Of a DNA stretch of 17,366 nucleotides, positions 15,319 through 17,366 are shown in pieces. The DNA lies in the NCBI GenBank assembly GCA_030828025.1, contig JAURDG010000004.1, forward strand, positions 1-17,366, given 5' to 3'. The DNA comes from Flavobacteriaceae bacterium (GTDB taxonomy: Bacteria; Bacteroidota; Bacteroidia; Flavobacteriales; Flavobacteriaceae). Position numbers and translations under genes: made by a program. The notes below the pieces were generated by a model. It ran no database searches and had not been told where the DNA came from. It saw nothing but the letters and a program-made list of their open reading frames with translations. Position 1 is the stretch's first letter. Each line of letters begins with the position of its first letter.

Positions 15319-16994
15319 TGATTTTTTAATTTTAAATTGTCCTCTACAAATTTCGCTAGAGACTTGTATTCTTGCATATAGTTTTGGTAGGCTTCTACAG
15401 CAATAGATTGAGGGAAAAATTCCGCTTCAAAATCACTACCCATAATTTTACTTGCAGATACCACATCTTCATAGGCTCCACCTGCAACAGCAGCATAAAT
15501 AGCTGCACCCAAAGCGGGCGCCTGATCTGACTCAGCAACTTTTATCGGCATATTTAACACATTTGATAATGTTTGCATGATAAAGGGTGATTTGCGCGCA
15601 ACTCCACCAATTCCTATAACCTCACGAATCCTTATTCCTTCACTTTCAAAGCGATCAACGATCATTTTGGATCCAAAACAAATCGCGTTGACCAGCGCTT
15701 TAAAAATATGTGGCGCTTTGGTACCAAGTGAAATACCCGATAGGGCTGCTTTTAATTCCTGATTGGCATCCGGTGTTCTACGTCCATTAACCCAATCCAA
15801 AGCAATTGGTATTGCTTCATCGATTGGAATTTTTTCTGCTTGTTCTGCAAGAGTGCGAATAAATTTTTGGTTTATTTCGGCAGCAAGTTCTTCTTTTTGT
15901 TGGTCCGAAATTATTGTTGATTTCATGACTAATTGGTCGATGGGCCAATCCAAAACACTTTTAAACCAAGCCAATACATCACCAAAAGCTGATTGGCCAG
16001 CTTCAAGTCCGATAAATCCTGGAATAACTGAACCATCAACTTGACCACAAATTCCTTTAACACATGTATTCCCCACAACTGCTTGATCGGCTACCATAAT
16101 ATCGCAGGTAGATGTTCCCATTACCCTAACTAATGTATTTTGATCAATTTTAGCACCTACAGCTCCTGCATGAGCATCAAAGGTGCCAACGGCAATGGTC
16201 GTTTTTGTGGTTAGGCCAAGTTTCGCAGCCCACTCTTCATTGAGATAGCCTGCAATTTCGTTGGATGTATAGGTTTCTTGATATAAATTATCTTTTAATT
16301 CTGCTAAATAGGGGTCTAACTGAGTTAAAAAATCTTTTGAAGGCAAGCCACCCCAGCTTTCATGCCACATCGCTTTATGCCCAGCAGCACAACGACTTCG
16401 TTTAAATGATTTTAGGTCGTTATTGTCTGAGAGCATATATGTCATGTAATCACAGTGCTCCATCCAAGTGTGGGTAGCATTTTTTACGGACTCATCTACT
16501 CGAATGATATGAAGAATTTTAGCCCAAAACCACTCGGATGAATAAATTCCACCTTCATATTTTGTAAAATCCTCTCCACCCCAGTTCTTTGATAGGTGAT
16601 TGATTTCGTTTGCTTCCTTTACAGCAGTGTGATCTTTCCACAACACCATAAGGGCATTGGGGTTTTCTGAGAACTCCTTAGTCATTGCTAAAGGGATTCC
16701 CTGTTCGTTTAATGGTAGCGGTGAGGATCCCGTTGTGTCAACACAAATGCTTACAACAGACTCAGGAGCTACTTCACTTTGTTGGATTACAGATGTGATG
16801 ACAAATTCCAAGCCCTCAATATGATCGAGTGGATGTTGTCGAAATTGATTGATTCCTGGATTGCAATATTTTTGTTCCTTCCACCTTGGGTACCAAAAAA
16901 CTTCATTTGCCAATTCAGCCCCATTGTTTGTGTCAATTAATACGGCTCTGACTGAGTCAGAGCCGTAATCTAATCCGATAACAAATGTTTTCAA
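15315..16994 (-). CDS. araB: ribulokinase (TTG start)
   Basis: ATP-dependent kinase that forms L-ribulose-5-phosphate from L-ribulose; FGGY carbohydrate kinase family, 559 residues against 566 in E. coli. Motifs: IGLDYGSDSVRAV (6-18), the phosphate-binding strand VDTTGSS (85-91), GTFDAHAGAVG (270-280) with D273 as predicted catalytic base, GTSTCDI (293-299), GICGQVDGS (314-322), EAGQSAFGD (331-339) and GIGGVARKSP (461-470). The GTSTCD and GICGQVDGS motifs separate it from xylulokinases. The start codon is TTG at 16994-16992. It is forced, because the codon directly upstream in frame is TAA, no ATG occurs before residue 104, and homologous proteins begin at this point. The purine-rich AAGAAAA lies about 10 nt upstream. 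It is the first gene of the operon and overlaps araD by 4 nt. Confidence 0.96.
   Translation of the reverse strand: MKTFVIGLDYGSDSVRAVLIDTNNGAELANEVFWYPRWKEQKYCNPGINQFRQHPLDHIEGLEFVITSVIQQSEVAPESVVSICVDTTGSSPLPLNEQGIPLAMTKEFSENPNALMVLWKDHTAVKEANEINHLSKNWGGEDFTKYEGGIYSSEWFWAKILHIIRVDESVKNATHTWMEHCDYMTYMLSDNNDLKSFKRSRCAAGHKAMWHESWGGLPSKDFLTQLDPYLAELKDNLYQETYTSNEIAGYLNEEWAAKLGLTTKTTIAVGTFDAHAGAVGAKIDQNTLVRVMGTSTCDIMVADQAVVGNTCVKGICGQVDGSVIPGFIGLEAGQSAFGDVLAWFKSVLDWPIDQLVMKSTIISDQQKEELAAEINQKFIRTLAEQAEKIPIDEAIPIALDWVNGRRTPDANQELKAALSGISLGTKAPHIFKALVNAICFGSKMIVDRFESEGIRIREVIGIGGVARKSPFIMQTLSNVLNMPIKVAESDQAPALGAAIYAAVAGGAYEDVVSASKIMGSDFEAEFFPQSIAVEAYQNYMQEYKSLAKFVEDNLKLKNQ
16941..16967 (-). promoter_or_regulatory. 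perfect 12-bp hairpin inside the start of araB
   Basis: TACGGCTCTGAC (16941-16952) and GTCAGAGCCGTA (16956-16967) are perfect complements around a 3-nt loop. In the araB mRNA this is a GC-rich stem covering codons 10-18 exactly, 27 nt into the gene. The encoded residues YGSDSVRAV are conserved in AraB, so the protein constrains part of it, but the full symmetry depends on synonymous choices. It could slow translation from the TTG start or be a coincidence. Confidence 0.6.
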
Positions 16995-17366
16995 TTAATT
17001 TTATTTTCTTGGTTTATTAATTTGAAAAAATTTTTTGTTAAAGTACAACATAATAATCTATTGATAATTTAAAAGTTATTAATAGTGTTTTAACCTAAGA
17101 AGAATATATAAAGTAAAGAGCGTAATACGACTCTAATTAATGAGCTTAAGGATAGATAGGTAAGAACGGTTTTCTTAAAAGCAAGAGGTTTTTAATTTGT
17201 ACAAAGAGAGATTAAAATAAATTTAAAACATTGAAAAACAATGCCTTAATATCGATAAAGAATTTAAAATATGATTAATCGGTTCTATATTCCCTAAAAA
17301 ATTTCAATTTGAAAATAAAAAAGTTCGAACCGCTGATATTAACCCCATTTTGCACAAAATAGCCCA
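16995..17366. other. araB upstream region, no gene seen
   Basis: The 372 nt upstream of araB contain no convincing gene on either strand; the longest frames are about a dozen codons. The DNA is very AT-rich. It should hold the operon promoter, but I find no good TTG and TAnnTTTG pair on the - strand. Notable short symmetries are the inverted repeat at 17058-17085, the 10-nt palindrome TTTGTACAAA at 17196-17205, and CGGTTC (17280-17285) with GAACCG (17327-17332). Confidence 0.6.
17058..17085. promoter_or_regulatory. candidate operator upstream of araB
   Basis: CTATTGATAA (17058-17067) and TTATTAATAG (17076-17085) form an inverted repeat with one mismatch and an 8-nt spacer, 64-91 nt upstream of the araB start. 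Size and place fit a dimeric repressor or activator site for the arabinose operon. Such symmetry is easier by chance in AT-rich DNA, and the regulator gene is not in the window. Confidence 0.35.

Noticed and set aside
15315..16994. First sugar kinase considered as xylulokinase (xylB)
   Set aside because: The GTSTCD and GICGQVDGS motifs, the length of 559 and the neighbours araD and araA identify ribulokinase.

Overview
The window looks like chromosome from a marine-type member of the Bacteroidota, most likely a flavobacterium. Several signs agree: three proteins end in type A sorting domains of the type IX secretion system (T9SS), the intergenic DNA is AT-rich, -7 boxes resemble the Bacteroidota form TAnnTTTG, and a TonB-dependent receptor and a laminarinase-type GH16 enzyme are present. 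The assignment rests on these traits only; there is no rRNA marker in the window.

Left part (1-3800, + strand): the repetitive acidic/alanine-rich tail of ribosomal protein S16 (rpsP), then rimM, then a TonB-dependent receptor whose start codon lies inside the end of rimM, then a PQQ-dependent aldose dehydrogenase of the Asd/YliI type. The receptor closely resembles, by recalled sequence, E. coli YncD, which has been reported as the outer-membrane importer of the cofactor PQQ (PqqU). Side by side with a PQQ enzyme, this suggests a scavenging pair, a PQQ importer with its client enzyme, attached to a ribosome-maturation operon. This is the most interesting feature of the window.

Middle part (3921-9923, + strand): three consecutive T9SS cargo genes. 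They encode a 1002-residue Asp-box beta-propeller protein with a jelly-roll domain inserted between Asp-box blades, a laminarinase-like GH16 enzyme with a discoidin/CBM32-like domain and a cadherin-like domain, and a 235-residue surface protein of unknown function. A strong bidirectional hairpin terminator follows the first. The gap after it holds a possible 40-codon gene on the minus strand. The gap 9924-10270 holds several hairpins, perhaps a small RNA, and the terminator of the arabinose operon.

Right part (10271-16994, - strand): a compact L-arabinose operon transcribed from right to left as araB, araD, araA, galM (as a predicted lipoprotein) and a sodium:sugar symporter, with gaps of 15 nt or less and an ATGA overlap between araB and araD. 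The symporter imports the sugar. The mutarotase probably converts anomers outside the cytoplasm. AraA, AraB and AraD then convert L-arabinose through L-ribulose and L-ribulose-5-phosphate to D-xylulose-5-phosphate. araB begins with TTG, carries a perfect 12-bp hairpin in codons 10-18, and is preceded by an inverted repeat that could be an operator. No regulator gene lies in the window.
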